Shown one piece after another: positions 1-6,846 of a stretch of 64,000 nucleotides of DNA. How positions within the stretch are numbered: the first letter of the stretch is position 1; the number at the start of each line of letters is the position of its first letter. Position numbers and translations under genes: made by a program. The notes under the pieces are model-generated. The model was given only the letters and a program-made list of their open reading frames with translations, had not been told where the DNA came from and did not search any database. This DNA comes from Ruminococcus_C callidus (GTDB lineage Bacteria > Bacillota > Clostridia > Oscillospirales > Ruminococcaceae). The stretch lies in contig NZ_CP186925.1 in assembly GCF_049562855.1 (NCBI RefSeq), forward strand, positions 620,001 to 684,000, in the 5' to 3' direction.

Positions 1-309
1 GACATCAGTCAGGTGCAGTTCGCCGTCATGGAAACCACCGGCACGATTTCCGTCTATCTCAAGGCGGAGTGCCAGCCTCTGACACCGGCGGACATCACCC
101 TGAAAAAGACGGCACAGAATCCGCCTGTTGCCGTGATACAGGACGGCTGCGTCATGAACAAGTCCCTTGCCATGCTGGGGAAAAATCAGGCGTGGCTGGA
201 ACAGAAACTGGCGGAGCACCGCCTGACGGAAAAACAGGTGTTCCTGATGCTCAGCGATGCCGAGGGCACCTGTACCATTATTCCAAAGAAACGGGGGGAC
301 GCGGTATGA
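1..309 (+). CDS. YetF-type DUF421 membrane protein, C-terminal part
   Basis: The reading frame is open from the first base of the window, so the N-terminal membrane segments lie outside it. The visible 102 residues match the cytoplasmic C-terminal domain of the DUF421/YetF family, recognisable by the D-I-S-Q-V-Q-F-A start, the M-E-T-T-G-T-I-S-V strand and a charged tail. YetF proteins are small membrane proteins of poorly known role, linked to spore or envelope physiology in Bacillus. The stop overlaps the start of the next gene by 4 bp (ATGA), which indicates translational coupling to the DUF4363 protein, a pairing often seen in Clostridia. The family call is fairly secure; the function is unknown. 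Confidence 0.75.
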   Translation, partial: DISQVQFAVMETTGTISVYLKAECQPLTPADITLKKTAQNPPVAVIQDGCVMNKSLAMLGKNQAWLEQKLAEHRLTEKQVFLMLSDAEGTCTIIPKKRGDAV

Positions 310-680
310 ATCGGGTACGTCTGGGAGTTGCCATTCTGCTGACACTGGTGCTGTGCAGCTGCGGGACAGCGTGGCTGGTGCGTTCGGAAACCAGCCGCCT
401 GCTGAAACAGCTGGACACCGTACAGCAAATTGCCGAAACCCAGCCGGAGCAGGCGAAGCAGGCATTTGCGGAGTTCCAAAACCAGTGGGAAAAATCGGAA
501 CGCCGGCTGAATCTGGTGGTCTGGCGGGACAAGGTGCTGCAAATCGATGTGACAGTTTCGCATCTGGCACCCATGCAGGCAGAGGACTGTGACGAACTGA
601 CCTCGGAACTGGAGGAGGTTCGTATGTGGATCACGCGGCTTGGCGAAAGCGAAATGCCGTTCTGGTGGAATATTTTATAG
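306..680 (+). CDS. DUF4363 family protein
   Basis: This is a 124-residue protein with an N-terminal hydrophobic segment (about residues 5-22) ending in a C-S-C-G motif, so it is either membrane-anchored or a lipoprotein. A helical, charged, coiled-coil-like region follows, with a W-x-x-S-E-x-x-L motif. This matches the DUF4363 family, whose members are commonly coded directly after a YetF/DUF421 gene. The start ATG overlaps the upstream stop (ATGA). A strong hairpin terminator follows at 721-768, so this pair probably ends its operon. No biochemical role is known to me. Confidence 0.7.
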   Translation: MNRVRLGVAILLTLVLCSCGTAWLVRSETSRLLKQLDTVQQIAETQPEQAKQAFAEFQNQWEKSERRLNLVVWRDKVLQIDVTVSHLAPMQAEDCDELTSELEEVRMWITRLGESEMPFWWNIL

Positions 681-681
681 G

Positions 682-714
682 AAGCACGGCACAAAGTTTG
701 TATGGTATTGTCCT
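682..714. repeat. Degenerate family-B palindrome remnant
   Basis: Directly after the DUF4363 stop there is an imperfect inverted repeat ending in GGTATTGTCC, resembling the 17-bp terminal repeats of the 172-bp family-B element (GGTATTGCC end). It is too diverged to assign with certainty. Confidence 0.3.
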
Positions 715-720
715 AAAAAA

Positions 721-768
721 CCGCTTCCGGTTCGCGTTGCGTAGAACCGGAAGCGGTTTTGATTTTTT
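721..768 (+). terminator. Rho-independent terminator
   Basis: A 13-bp perfect stem (CCGCTTCCGGTTC pairing with GAACCGGAAGCGG, loop of about 10 nt) is followed by TTTTGATTTTTTT. It is preceded by AAAAAA, so it may also stop minus-strand transcription of the NUDIX gene, which ends at 779. Confidence 0.85.
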
Positions 769-778
769 TGTAAAGCGT

Positions 779-1198
779 TCAGAATTCTTTGATCGCCGCT
801 TTTGCTTTGTTGACAATGTTCTTGTCATTCTCATAGGTGAGAATGGTAGAGGCGTATCCGATGTCTACCCAGCGAATCTCTGCAATTTCTTCTTCCTGCG
901 GCACAAAGTCGTAATTCTTTGCCCGTGCAATAAAATAGACCACGGTCTTTTGGGTATCCCGCTTGGGAAAGTAGGAAACCGTTTCCCGAAAGGTGGGATC
1001 GATCATGACATTGACAGAGGTTTCTTCTTTGATCTCACGAATTGCCGTTTCAATTTCCGTTTCGCCGTTTTCCATGTGTCCCTTGGGAAATGACCAGTGC
1101 CCGCTGTTGATGTGCTTGATGAGCAGGATCTCCGTGTTCCCGTGGGATTTGCGGTACACAATGGCACCGCAGGATTTTTCATGCTGCATGGGTTTCAC
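779..1198 (-). CDS. NUDIX hydrolase (Ap4A-hydrolase-like)
   Basis: A 139-residue protein with a complete NUDIX box around residues 40-62: G-x5-E-x7-R-E-x-x-E-E-T, seen here as GHMENGETEIETAIREIKEE. The opening K-S-C-G-A-I-V-Y-R and the H-W-x-F-P-K-G-H motif are typical of bis(5'-nucleosyl)-tetraphosphatase-type members, which hydrolyse dinucleoside polyphosphates or other nucleoside diphosphate derivatives with Mg2+. The start may be GTG at 1198 (AAAGGAG 4 nt upstream) or ATG at 1189 (13 nt spacing); GTG is preferred. A promoter lies just upstream. The exact substrate cannot be told from sequence. Confidence 0.85.
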   Translation of the reverse strand: MKPMQHEKSCGAIVYRKSHGNTEILLIKHINSGHWSFPKGHMENGETEIETAIREIKEETSVNVMIDPTFRETVSYFPKRDTQKTVVYFIARAKNYDFVPQEEEIAEIRWVDIGYASTILTYENDKNIVNKAKAAIKEF

Positions 1199-1231
1199 CC
1201 GACTCCTTTGATAAGATGATTTGTTACATCT

Positions 1232-1260
1232 AGTATAGCATATTTTTCAGTATTTGTCCA
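1232..1260 (-). promoter_or_regulatory. Sigma-A promoter of the NUDIX gene
   Basis: On the minus strand TGGACA (1260-1255), a 17-bp spacer and TATACT (1237-1232) stand about 35-60 bp upstream of the NUDIX start. Confidence 0.6.
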
Positions 1261-1281
1261 TAGGGATTTTGCGAATCCTAC

Positions 1282-1585
1282 GGAAATCAATTTTCATAAT
1301 AGCCTCCCCTGAAAGGGGTGACTCCCCACGGGGTGGGGAGATGCCCGCAGGGCAGAGGGGACCGCTCAGTACGAGGGGGACCGCCGTTAGGCGGTGGAGG
1401 GGCTCTTGTGGAATCTTCTGCTTGGTGTAAAAGAGTTTACAGAAGTACCCCTCAGTCAAGCCTGCGGCTTGCCAGCTCCCCTAAAGGGGAGCCTATGCAC
1501 AAAAGGGAAAGCTTGAATAAAAATCAGCCTCCCCTTTAGGGGAGGGGAACCGCCGTTAGGCGGTGGAGGGGTTCTTTCGCACGAA
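1282..1585. repeat. Composite family-A repeat region
   Basis: The region opens with the family-A terminal repeat GGAAATCAATTTTC (1282-1295). It continues with family-A modules: the CTCCCCTGAAAGGGG hairpin, the CCGCCGTTAGGCGG hairpin (twice), and the CAAGCCTGCGGCTTG hairpin inside CCCCTCAGT...GCCAGCTCCCC. The opposite terminal repeat is not found, so this is a rearranged or fused element. There is no credible gene from 1199 to 1617 apart from this repeat and the NUDIX promoter. Confidence 0.7.
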
Positions 1586-1617
1586 GTTTTTGACATAACC
1601 TCTCTTTTTAAAAAGTG

Positions 1618-1764
1618 TTAGTGGCTTTGGTATTTGCAGTTTTCACAAATGTTTTTCCAGTTTTCTTTTTCCTTAAACTTTTCGGGGATACTTTCTTCTT
1701 TCAAATCTTGATTTTCCATGCAATCCACCGGATTTATAGGGGCATTAATCAATGGGCAAATCAC
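1618..1764 (-). CDS. Small cysteine-rich protein (putative metal-binding), 48 aa
   Basis: A GTG at 1764 overlaps the folA stop (GTGA) and opens a 48-residue frame. It begins with C-P-L-I-N, has a second Cys in P-V-D-C-M-E, and ends with K-E-N-W-K-N-I-C-E-N-C-K-Y-Q-S-H. The C-x-x-C plus N-terminal cysteines and the final His suggest a small zinc-binding fold. The 3-base overlap with folA supports translational coupling as the last gene of the RING-protein/folA operon. The DNA is AT-richer than folA. I recall similar small clostridial proteins with a W-K-x-I-C-x-x-C-K-Y ending but cannot name a family. Translation from GTG is inferred; an internal ATG would give a 33-residue product. Confidence 0.55.
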   Translation of the reverse strand: MICPLINAPINPVDCMENQDLKEESIPEKFKEKENWKNICENCKYQSH

Positions 1765-2252
1765 TTTTTTCCATTTTTTGTGTACCTCCGATACGTCACA
1801 TACACATACGGGATCTCACCGTCATGGCGTTCTTCTGCGACTCGTGCAAACTGTCCTGCCAGCAGCGGCGGAAAGAACACGTCCCCTTGAAAGAACCCGT
1901 CGATCTCCGTGAGATACAGCATTTCCGCCAGCGGCATTGCCTCCGCGTAGAGCCGTGCACCGCCGCTGATAAAGACCCATTCCGTCTTTGCCGCCGCCAG
2001 AGCCTCTGCCAACGTGGGAACGGTTTGCAGATGGGAACCGGAAAACTGCCGGCTGGCGGAAACCACAATGGTTTCCCGACAGGGCAGCGGGTGGCCGATC
2101 TCCTCATAGGTACGCCGCCCGAAGATCACCGTCTGTCCGGTGGTAAGCTGCCGGAACCGTTGCTGCTCTCCGGCAATGTTCCACGGGATTTTGCCGTTTT
2201 TTCCAATGGCACGGCTCCGGTCGCAGGCGGCGATCAGTGCAATGTGTTTCAT
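1761..2252 (-). CDS. folA: Dihydrofolate reductase
   Basis: A 163-residue protein of normal DHFR length. It starts M-K-H-I-A-L-I-A-A-C-D-R and carries the classic A-I-G-K-N-G-x-I-P-W substrate/NADPH loop, V-I-F-G-R-R-T-Y-E, V-F-I-S-G-G-A-x-L-Y and the C-terminal Y-V-T-Y-R-R strand. It reduces dihydrofolate to tetrahydrofolate with NADPH in the cytoplasm. In the usual Trp-Asp/Glu catalytic region this protein has W-N-I-A-G-E-Q-Q-R-F. The start ATG overlaps the stop of the upstream RING-like gene by 4 bp (ATGA), so the two are co-translated. No thyA lies nearby. Confidence 0.95.
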   Translation of the reverse strand: MKHIALIAACDRSRAIGKNGKIPWNIAGEQQRFRQLTTGQTVIFGRRTYEEIGHPLPCRETIVVSASRQFSGSHLQTVPTLAEALAAAKTEWVFISGGARLYAEAMPLAEMLYLTEIDGFFQGDVFFPPLLAGQFARVAEERHDGEIPYVYVTYRRYTKNGKK

Positions 2253-3238
2253 GACAGCAGCATCACCAGCATCATAATCAGAGAAAAGATGATAGAGGCT
2301 CCCATCTGAATGCCGAGCATTGCCACCAGGAACCAGCCGTTCACGCCGCCCTCCTGCCGCAGTCTGCGGCGTTTCATATCCGGTGAAACATCTTCCTGTA
2401 CCAGCTTGTGCACTTTTCGCAGCACGAAGCGGTAATAAAGGCGGTTTCCGAAAAGCCCCAGCAGAATGCTGATGATGATCTCCAGATAACTGCTGATCAT
2501 GGCAGCGTTGTACAGCAGGGTTTCGTGAGCGTCCAGCCTGCTGCTGAATGCCTGAAATGTTTGCAGCAGCTCCGCCGGTGCTCCGGTCTGCCGCAGTGTC
2601 GGCAGATAGTCCGGCAGCAGTATCTGCATTTGCTGTAAGGACTGGGGGATTTTCAGCAGGAGCATGATGCCCATGACGATCAGAGCCGCCGCCCACATTT
2701 TCCGGTATGCCAGATAATATGGGGGAAAGAGCAGGCAGGGGAAGTTCAGAGAAATTCTGCCGCCCTTGCTGAACCGCAGGAACTTCGGCAGATAGTACAG
2801 GTTGTTCTGCTCCACGAAGTTCGCCACATCTTCCAGCCGTTCGCCGTCCAGCTTCTGTTCCTCGTTCAGCCCGCAGGTGGGATCAGCACTGCCCATGCGT
2901 TCTGTGGCTTGCTGCAACTGTTCGCGGAGCGTCGGCGTGACCTCCTGCTGTTCCTCCGGCCGGAGAAACGGCTTGCCGCAGTGGCTGCAGTGGGTGGCAT
3001 CTTCCGGATTGCCGGTGCCGCAGTCGGGGCAGATCCTGGTGTTCCTGGTTTCTTCTCTGGGCTTGGTGGGTTCCCAGCTTTTTCCGGACTCATGAAGCGG
3101 CAGGTTGATGCAGGCACCGTTTTTCTGCCAGCAGGCACGGTGATACGGCGTGCCGCATTCCGGACAAACTACAACGTCATCTGCATCTGTGAAGACCTGT
3201 CCGCAGACGATGCATTTTTCTCCGGTGTGTATTCCCAT
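2249..3238 (-). CDS. RING-like zinc-ribbon membrane protein
   Basis: The 329-residue protein has two parts. Residues 1-100 hold paired cysteine motifs: C-x-x-C at 9-12, C-P-x-C-G-x-x-Y-H-x-x-C at about 25-36 (prokaryotic RING-type), and a second zinc ribbon C-P-D-C-G...C-x-x-C-G-K-P-F. Residues about 170-329 hold a DUF2628-like membrane domain with an R-I-S-L-N-F-P-C-L-L-F-P-P-Y-Y-L-A-Y-R-K-M-type motif and several transmembrane helices. Such proteins are widespread in gut Firmicutes and have no proven function. It is the first gene of an operon with folA. Its upstream 90 bases run into a family-A repeat. Confidence 0.7.
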   Translation of the reverse strand: MGIHTGEKCIVCGQVFTDADDVVVCPECGTPYHRACWQKNGACINLPLHESGKSWEPTKPREETRNTRICPDCGTGNPEDATHCSHCGKPFLRPEEQQEVTPTLREQLQQATERMGSADPTCGLNEEQKLDGERLEDVANFVEQNNLYYLPKFLRFSKGGRISLNFPCLLFPPYYLAYRKMWAAALIVMGIMLLLKIPQSLQQMQILLPDYLPTLRQTGAPAELLQTFQAFSSRLDAHETLLYNAAMISSYLEIIISILLGLFGNRLYYRFVLRKVHKLVQEDVSPDMKRRRLRQEGGVNGWFLVAMLGIQMGASIIFSLIMMLVMLLS

Positions 3239-3321
3239 AGCGTATCCCTCTTTTCTAAGTGTTTCTTCAACAACTTTTTCCGGTGTGTTGCCTGAAGTTT
3301 CAGCCGTTACAACCCACCAGC

Positions 3322-3566
3322 AACTTTATTCACGGAAATCAATTTTCAAAAATATGTTGATTTAAATTGTGCCAAATTATGAATTTTGACAAGTGAGGCT
3401 CCCCTGAAAGGGGAGCTGGCAGTGCGTAGCACTGACTGAGGGGTTTCCACTTATGCCGAAAACGTCATAAAAAGATTTTACGAAAAAACCTCTCCACCGC
3501 CTAACGGCGGTCCCCCTCCCCTTTCAGGGGAGGCTATCATGAAAATTGATTTCCGCGAACTTTACT
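3322..3566. repeat. Family-A MITE-like element with flanking duplication
   Basis: The core 3334-3554 (221 bp) is bounded by perfect 14-bp inverted repeats GGAAATCAATTTTC / GAAAATTGATTTCC. Three bases outside each end lie near-identical direct repeats AACTTTATT (3322-3330) and AACTTTACT (3558-3566), read as a 9-bp target-site duplication. Inside are GC-rich hairpin modules (CTCCCCTGAAAGGGGAG, GCAGTGCGTAGCACTG, ACCGCCTAACGGCGGT). No protein is encoded. Confidence 0.8.
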
Positions 3567-3635
3567 GGTGTGCGGCAGCACATCTCCTTTATTATAACAC
3601 AGAAAAAAATTTTTTTCAATATCCGAAGAAAAGAT

Positions 3636-3664
3636 TTGCATCTTTTCCAATTTTGTAGTATAAT
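3636..3664 (+). promoter_or_regulatory. Sigma-A promoter of prfB
   Basis: TTGCAT (3636-3641), a 17-bp spacer and a perfect TATAAT (3659-3664) lie about 40 bp upstream of the prfB start. Confidence 0.8.
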
Positions 3665-3706
3665 AAAAGAGATCGTGATTTACCCCATGAAACAAGGAGA
3701 GAAGTT

Positions 3707-4825
3707 ATGGTATTATTAGATGAACTGCGTGTCACGATGAGTGATTACCGCAAGGACCTGAAAGAACTGTACGAGGTACTGGGCATTGAAAAGGCACAGG
3801 CTCGTTATGATGCACTGCAAAAGCAGGTGGCAGATCCGGATTTCTACAGCGATCTGGAAAATTCCCAGAAGGTATTGCAGGAAGTCAAGTCGCTGGAAAA
3901 CCGCATTGAAAAGTATCAGAAAATGGAAGAAACGCTGGACGACATTCTCACCCTGATCGAACTCACCATGGAGGAGGGCGAGGAGGAATCCAACGCGGAA
4001 CTCAACGAGGAAGCGGACAAGTTCGTCAAGGAACTGGAATCCCTGAAACTGGCTTCGCTGCTGACCGGCGAGTATGACAGTTCCAACGCCATTCTGACAT
4101 TCCATGCCGGAGCAGGCGGCACCGAGGCACAGGACTGGGCAGAGATGCTCTACCGTATGTACAACCGCTGGGCAGAACGCCACAACTTCAAGGCAGAACT
4201 GCTGGACTATCTGGACGGCGACGAAGCCGGTCTGAAAAGTGCGTCTATCATGATCTCCGGCGATAACGCCTATGGCTTCCTGAAGTCGGAATCCGGCGTA
4301 CATCGTCTGGTGCGTGTATCGCCGTTCGACTCCTCCGGCCGCCGGCATACCTCTTTCGCGGCTCTGGAAGTCATGCCGGAAATCGACGACTCCATGGAAG
4401 TGGACATTCGTCCGGAAGACATCAAAATGGACGTGTTCCGTGCCAGCGGTGCCGGCGGACAGCACATCAATAAGACCAGTTCCGCGGTACGTCTGACACA
4501 CCTGCCCACCGGCATCGTGGTATCCTGCCAGACACAGCGAAGCCAGTACCAGAACAAGGACTACGCGATGAAGATGCTCCGTGCAAAACTGGTGGAGATC
4601 AAGGAACGGGAACATCTGGACAAGATCGCCGACATCAAGGGCGTGCAGAAGGAAATCGCATGGGGTGCCCAGATCCGTTCCTACGTGTTCATGCCGTATA
4701 CATTGGTAAAGGATCACCGCACCGGCTTCGAAAACGGCAACATTCAGGCAGTCATGGACGGCGATCTGGACGGCTTCATCAACGCCTATCTGAAAGCATT
4801 GTCCAGCGGCACATTGCAGAAGTAA
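3707..4825 (+). CDS. prfB: Peptide chain release factor 2
   Basis: RF2 (372 aa) recognises UGA and UAA stop codons and triggers peptide release on the ribosome. The protein shows the class-I release factor order: an N-terminal helical PCRF domain, the S-P-F codon-recognition tripeptide (R-V-S-P-F-D-S-S-G-R-R-H-T) and the universal G-G-Q in R-A-S-G-A-G-G-Q-H-I-N-K-T. SD AAGGAGAG stands 6-9 nt before the ATG. The frame is continuous: the in-frame UGA and +1 frameshift site found early in many RF2 genes is absent, so that autoregulation cannot operate. A family-B repeat begins 17 bp after the stop. Confidence 0.97.
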   Translation: MVLLDELRVTMSDYRKDLKELYEVLGIEKAQARYDALQKQVADPDFYSDLENSQKVLQEVKSLENRIEKYQKMEETLDDILTLIELTMEEGEEESNAELNEEADKFVKELESLKLASLLTGEYDSSNAILTFHAGAGGTEAQDWAEMLYRMYNRWAERHNFKAELLDYLDGDEAGLKSASIMISGDNAYGFLKSESGVHRLVRVSPFDSSGRRHTSFAALEVMPEIDDSMEVDIRPEDIKMDVFRASGAGGQHINKTSSAVRLTHLPTGIVVSCQTQRSQYQNKDYAMKMLRAKLVEIKEREHLDKIADIKGVQKEIAWGAQIRSYVFMPYTLVKDHRTGFENGNIQAVMDGDLDGFINAYLKALSSGTLQK

Positions 4826-4838
4826 GGTTTTGCAAACT

Positions 4839-5018
4839 CTAAGGCAATACCGCACAAAGAGCGTCTGGGGACTTTGCACGCCATCTGCTTGCAAATTTCC
4901 CGTCATATTTCACAAAAATGCTCGTGAATACATCAAGTATTCACTCCGCTTTTTGTTTCATCTGACGAAAAATTTGACGACGCATCTGTCGCACAATCTT
5001 TGTGCGGTATTGCCCTAA
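4839..5018. repeat. Family-B MITE, copy B1
   Basis: A 172-bp element (4843-5014) with perfect 17-bp inverted ends GGCAATACCGCACAAAG / CTTTGTGCGGTATTGCC and flanking 4-bp duplications CTAA (4839-4842 and 5015-5018). No transposase is encoded. It lies 17 bp after prfB. Confidence 0.85.
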
Positions 5019-5024
5019 AAAGTC

Positions 5025-5141
5025 CGGCTCCCCTGAAAGGGCACCCGAAGGGCGTGCCTTGTGCTGAGCTGGCAGTGCGTAGCACTGACTGAGGGGGGTT
5101 CCCTTCTCTTTTTAGGGGAGGCTATTATGAAAATTGATTCC
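5025..5141. repeat. Truncated family-A element
   Basis: This contains the family-A modules CTCCCCTGAAAGG, GCACCCGAAGGGCGTGC, GCAGTGCGTAGCACTG and TTTTTAGGGGAGG, and the right terminal repeat with one base missing (GAAAATTGATTCC, ending at 5141). The left terminal repeat is absent. It sits between B1 and the pyrE promoter. Confidence 0.65.
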
Positions 5142-5154
5142 CCAGCAAATTTCC

Positions 5155-5183
5155 TTGACAAGGCTTCTGATTTTCGCTATAAT
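5155..5183 (+). promoter_or_regulatory. Consensus sigma-A promoter of pyrE
   Basis: Perfect TTGACA (5155-5160), a 17-bp spacer and perfect TATAAT (5178-5183), about 60 bp before the pyrE ATG. No PyrR-type attenuator is visible in the short leader. Confidence 0.9.
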
Positions 5184-5242
5184 AATAGTATGGACAGCGG
5201 CAACGCTGTGTGCATGGATTAACAGAAAGGAAGAACCAACTG

Positions 5243-5902
5243 ATGACATACAAAGAATCATTCCTGCGTTTTATGGTAGACTGCGGCGTGCTGACGTTCG
5301 GGGAATTCACCCTGAAAAGCGGCAGAAAAGCACCGTATTTCATCAACGCCGGCAACTATCACAGCGGTGCCCAGCTGATGGAACTGGGACGCTATTATGC
5401 AGCCTGCATTGCCGAGCACAACATTCCGGTGGAAACCGTGTTCGGTCCTGCCTATAAGGGCATTCCGCTGGCAGCAGCTGCGGCAGTGGCTCTGGCGGAC
5501 AAGTACCAGAAAGATGTCAACTTCTGCTTCGACCGCAAGGAGGTCAAAGACCACGGCGAGGGTGGCATGTTTGTGGGCAAGAAGCTGACAGACGGCGAAA
5601 AGGTCGTTATCATCGAGGACGTTATGACTTCCGGCAAGGCAATGGCTGAAGTGTATCCGAAGCTGAAAAGTGCTGCTGATGTGGACATCACCGGCATGGT
5701 CATCACTGTAGACCGTATGGAGCGTGCACTGGAGGGCGAAAAGTCCGCAGTACAGGCTGTCTATGAAAAGTACGGCGTTCCGGTATATTCTATCGTCAAC
5801 ATGGAGGACATCATTCAGGGAATCCGCGATGAGGTCATTCCGGGCAAGGAACATCTGGACGCAATGCTGGCATATCGGGAACAGTACGGCGTAAAGGCAT
5901 AA
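5243..5902 (+). CDS. pyrE: Orotate phosphoribosyltransferase
   Basis: A 219-residue enzyme that joins orotate to PRPP to make orotidine 5'-phosphate in pyrimidine synthesis. Visible marks are the N-terminal F-T-L-K-S-G-R-K-A-P-Y-F motif, G-P-A-Y-K-G-I-P-L-A, the D-R-K-E-x-K-D-H-G-E-G-G flexible catalytic loop and the PRPP-binding V-V-I-I-E-D-V-M-T-S-G motif. The start at 5243 is chosen because AGAAAGGAAG lies about 10 nt upstream and homologues begin near M-T-Y-K. It stands alone rather than in a pyr operon, behind its own consensus promoter, with tRNA-Arg 57 bp downstream. Confidence 0.96.
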   Translation: MTYKESFLRFMVDCGVLTFGEFTLKSGRKAPYFINAGNYHSGAQLMELGRYYAACIAEHNIPVETVFGPAYKGIPLAAAAAVALADKYQKDVNFCFDRKEVKDHGEGGMFVGKKLTDGEKVVIIEDVMTSGKAMAEVYPKLKSAADVDITGMVITVDRMERALEGEKSAVQAVYEKYGVPVYSIVNMEDIIQGIRDEVIPGKEHLDAMLAYREQYGVKA

Positions 5903-5959
5903 ACTTTTTTTTGATCGGAAACGGACACGTTCCAACGAACCGTGCACCGTTTCTGTCAT

Positions 5960-6036
5960 GTTCCAGTAGCTCAGCCGGATAGAGCGACCGCCTCCTAAGC
6001 GGTAGGTCGGGTGTTCGAATCACCTCTGGAACGCCA
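5960..6036 (+). tRNA. tRNA-Arg (anticodon CCT)
   Basis: Cloverleaf: acceptor GTTCCAG/CTGGAAC, D-stem GCTC/GAGC, anticodon stem ACCGC/GCGGT with loop CTCCTAA (anticodon CCT, reads AGG), T-loop TTCGAAT, encoded CCA at 6034-6036. It is followed by a terminator. Confidence 0.95.
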
Positions 6037-6043
6037 GAAAACG

Positions 6044-6079
6044 CTGCCGGCGGGGAAAGTCCTGCCGGCAGATTTTTTT
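6044..6079 (+). terminator. Terminator after tRNA-Arg
   Basis: Stem CTGCCGGC/GCCGGCAG with a 12-nt loop, followed by ATTTTTTT. Confidence 0.85.
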
Positions 6080-6090
6080 CAAAAAAATAG

Positions 6091-6119
6091 TTGACAAGCC
6101 CCGAAAAGTATGGTATAAT
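6091..6119 (+). promoter_or_regulatory. Consensus promoter of the rplU operon
   Basis: TTGACA (6091-6096), 17-bp spacer, TATAAT (6114-6119). Confidence 0.9.
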
Positions 6120-6125
6120 AAAAAA

Positions 6126-6203
6126 GCCGCATGCGTGGAGGTTTCGAAACACTTTGGTGTGCCTTCAGCAGCGAGTTTTTGTAAAAGGCAGGTGCCAAGA
6201 ATT
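6126..6203 (+). promoter_or_regulatory. Candidate L21 leader RNA
   Basis: About 78 nt separate the transcription start from the rplU ATG. The position and length suit the L21 leader (ribosomal-protein autoregulatory RNA) common in Firmicutes before rplU-prp-rpmA. The assignment rests on context; I did not confirm the covariance model. Confidence 0.5.
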
Positions 6204-6515
6204 ATGTACGCAGTAATTGAAACCGGCGGAAAGCAGTATCAGGTAAAGGCAAACGACACGCTCTTTATCGAAAAGCTGAACGTGGAAGCAGAAGACAGCA
6301 TTGTTTTTGACAAGGTTGTAGCAGTTGGCGGCGAGGACGGTCTGAAGATCGGTGCTCCGTATGTTGACGGTGCTTCTGTACGTGCCAAGGTCATCAAGAA
6401 TGGCAAGGCAAAGAAGATTACGGTTATGACCTACAAGCCGAAGAAGGGCGAAAAGAAGAAGCAGGGTCACAGACAGCCGTATACACAGGTGCAGATCGAA
6501 GCCATCGAGGCATAA
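6204..6515 (+). CDS. rplU: 50S ribosomal protein L21
   Basis: The 103-residue L21 starts M-Y-A-V-I-E-T-G-G-K-Q-Y and ends with the conserved K-K-G-E-K-K-K-Q-G-H-R-Q-P-Y-T region that contacts 23S rRNA. It is a structural protein of the large subunit. It is the first gene of the conserved rplU-prp-rpmA cluster, with prp starting directly after its stop. The ATG at 6204 fits family length; GGCAGGTG stands upstream as a modest ribosome site. Confidence 0.97.
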   Translation: MYAVIETGGKQYQVKANDTLFIEKLNVEAEDSIVFDKVVAVGGEDGLKIGAPYVDGASVRAKVIKNGKAKKITVMTYKPKKGEKKKQGHRQPYTQVQIEAIEA

Positions 6516-6842
6516 ATGATTTCCGCACGTTTTTTTCTTGCAGGAGAGCAGTACACCGGCTGTGAGATCAGCGGACACGCCGATTATTCGGAGGAGGGGA
6601 CAGATGTGATCTGTGCCTATGTTTCCGCGACCGTACAGACTGTGGCAAACCTGATGACGGAAATTTTCCGGCTCCCCGTTTCGGCGGCGGAACAGGAAGA
6701 ACCGGCATTGGTTTTGATACAGCTGAAAGAACCGGATCCGTCCGGAAATGTTCAGCGGCTGTTTGCCGGTCTGGAATTGCAGCTGGGGGAGTTGTCCAAG
6801 GTCTTTCCTGCGAATATCCAAGTCACACACATGGAGGTGTAA
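6516..6842 (+). CDS. prp: Ribosomal-processing cysteine protease Prp
   Basis: A 108-residue YsxB-family protease. The catalytic pair is visible as His21 in S-G-H-A-D-Y and Cys33 in D-V-I-C-A-Y-V-S-A. Prp removes the N-terminal extension of ribosomal protein L27 in Firmicutes. The L27 encoded just downstream carries such an extension (M-L-K-I-N-V-Q-F-F-A), so enzyme and substrate are neighbours, as elsewhere in the phylum. The ATG follows the rplU stop with no gap. Confidence 0.92.
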   Translation: MISARFFLAGEQYTGCEISGHADYSEEGTDVICAYVSATVQTVANLMTEIFRLPVSAAEQEEPALVLIQLKEPDPSGNVQRLFAGLELQLGELSKVFPANIQVTHMEV

Positions 6843-6846
6843 GAAA

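Noticed and set aside
3716..4906. 396-codon open frame antisense to prfB
   Set aside because: It mirrors the prfB codons, has no ribosome site and no domain sense; prfB is certain.
4843..5014. Family-B elements as Rho-independent terminators
   Set aside because: The inverted ends are 138 bp apart and not followed by T runs, so they do not fit a normal terminator; a weak effect cannot be excluded.
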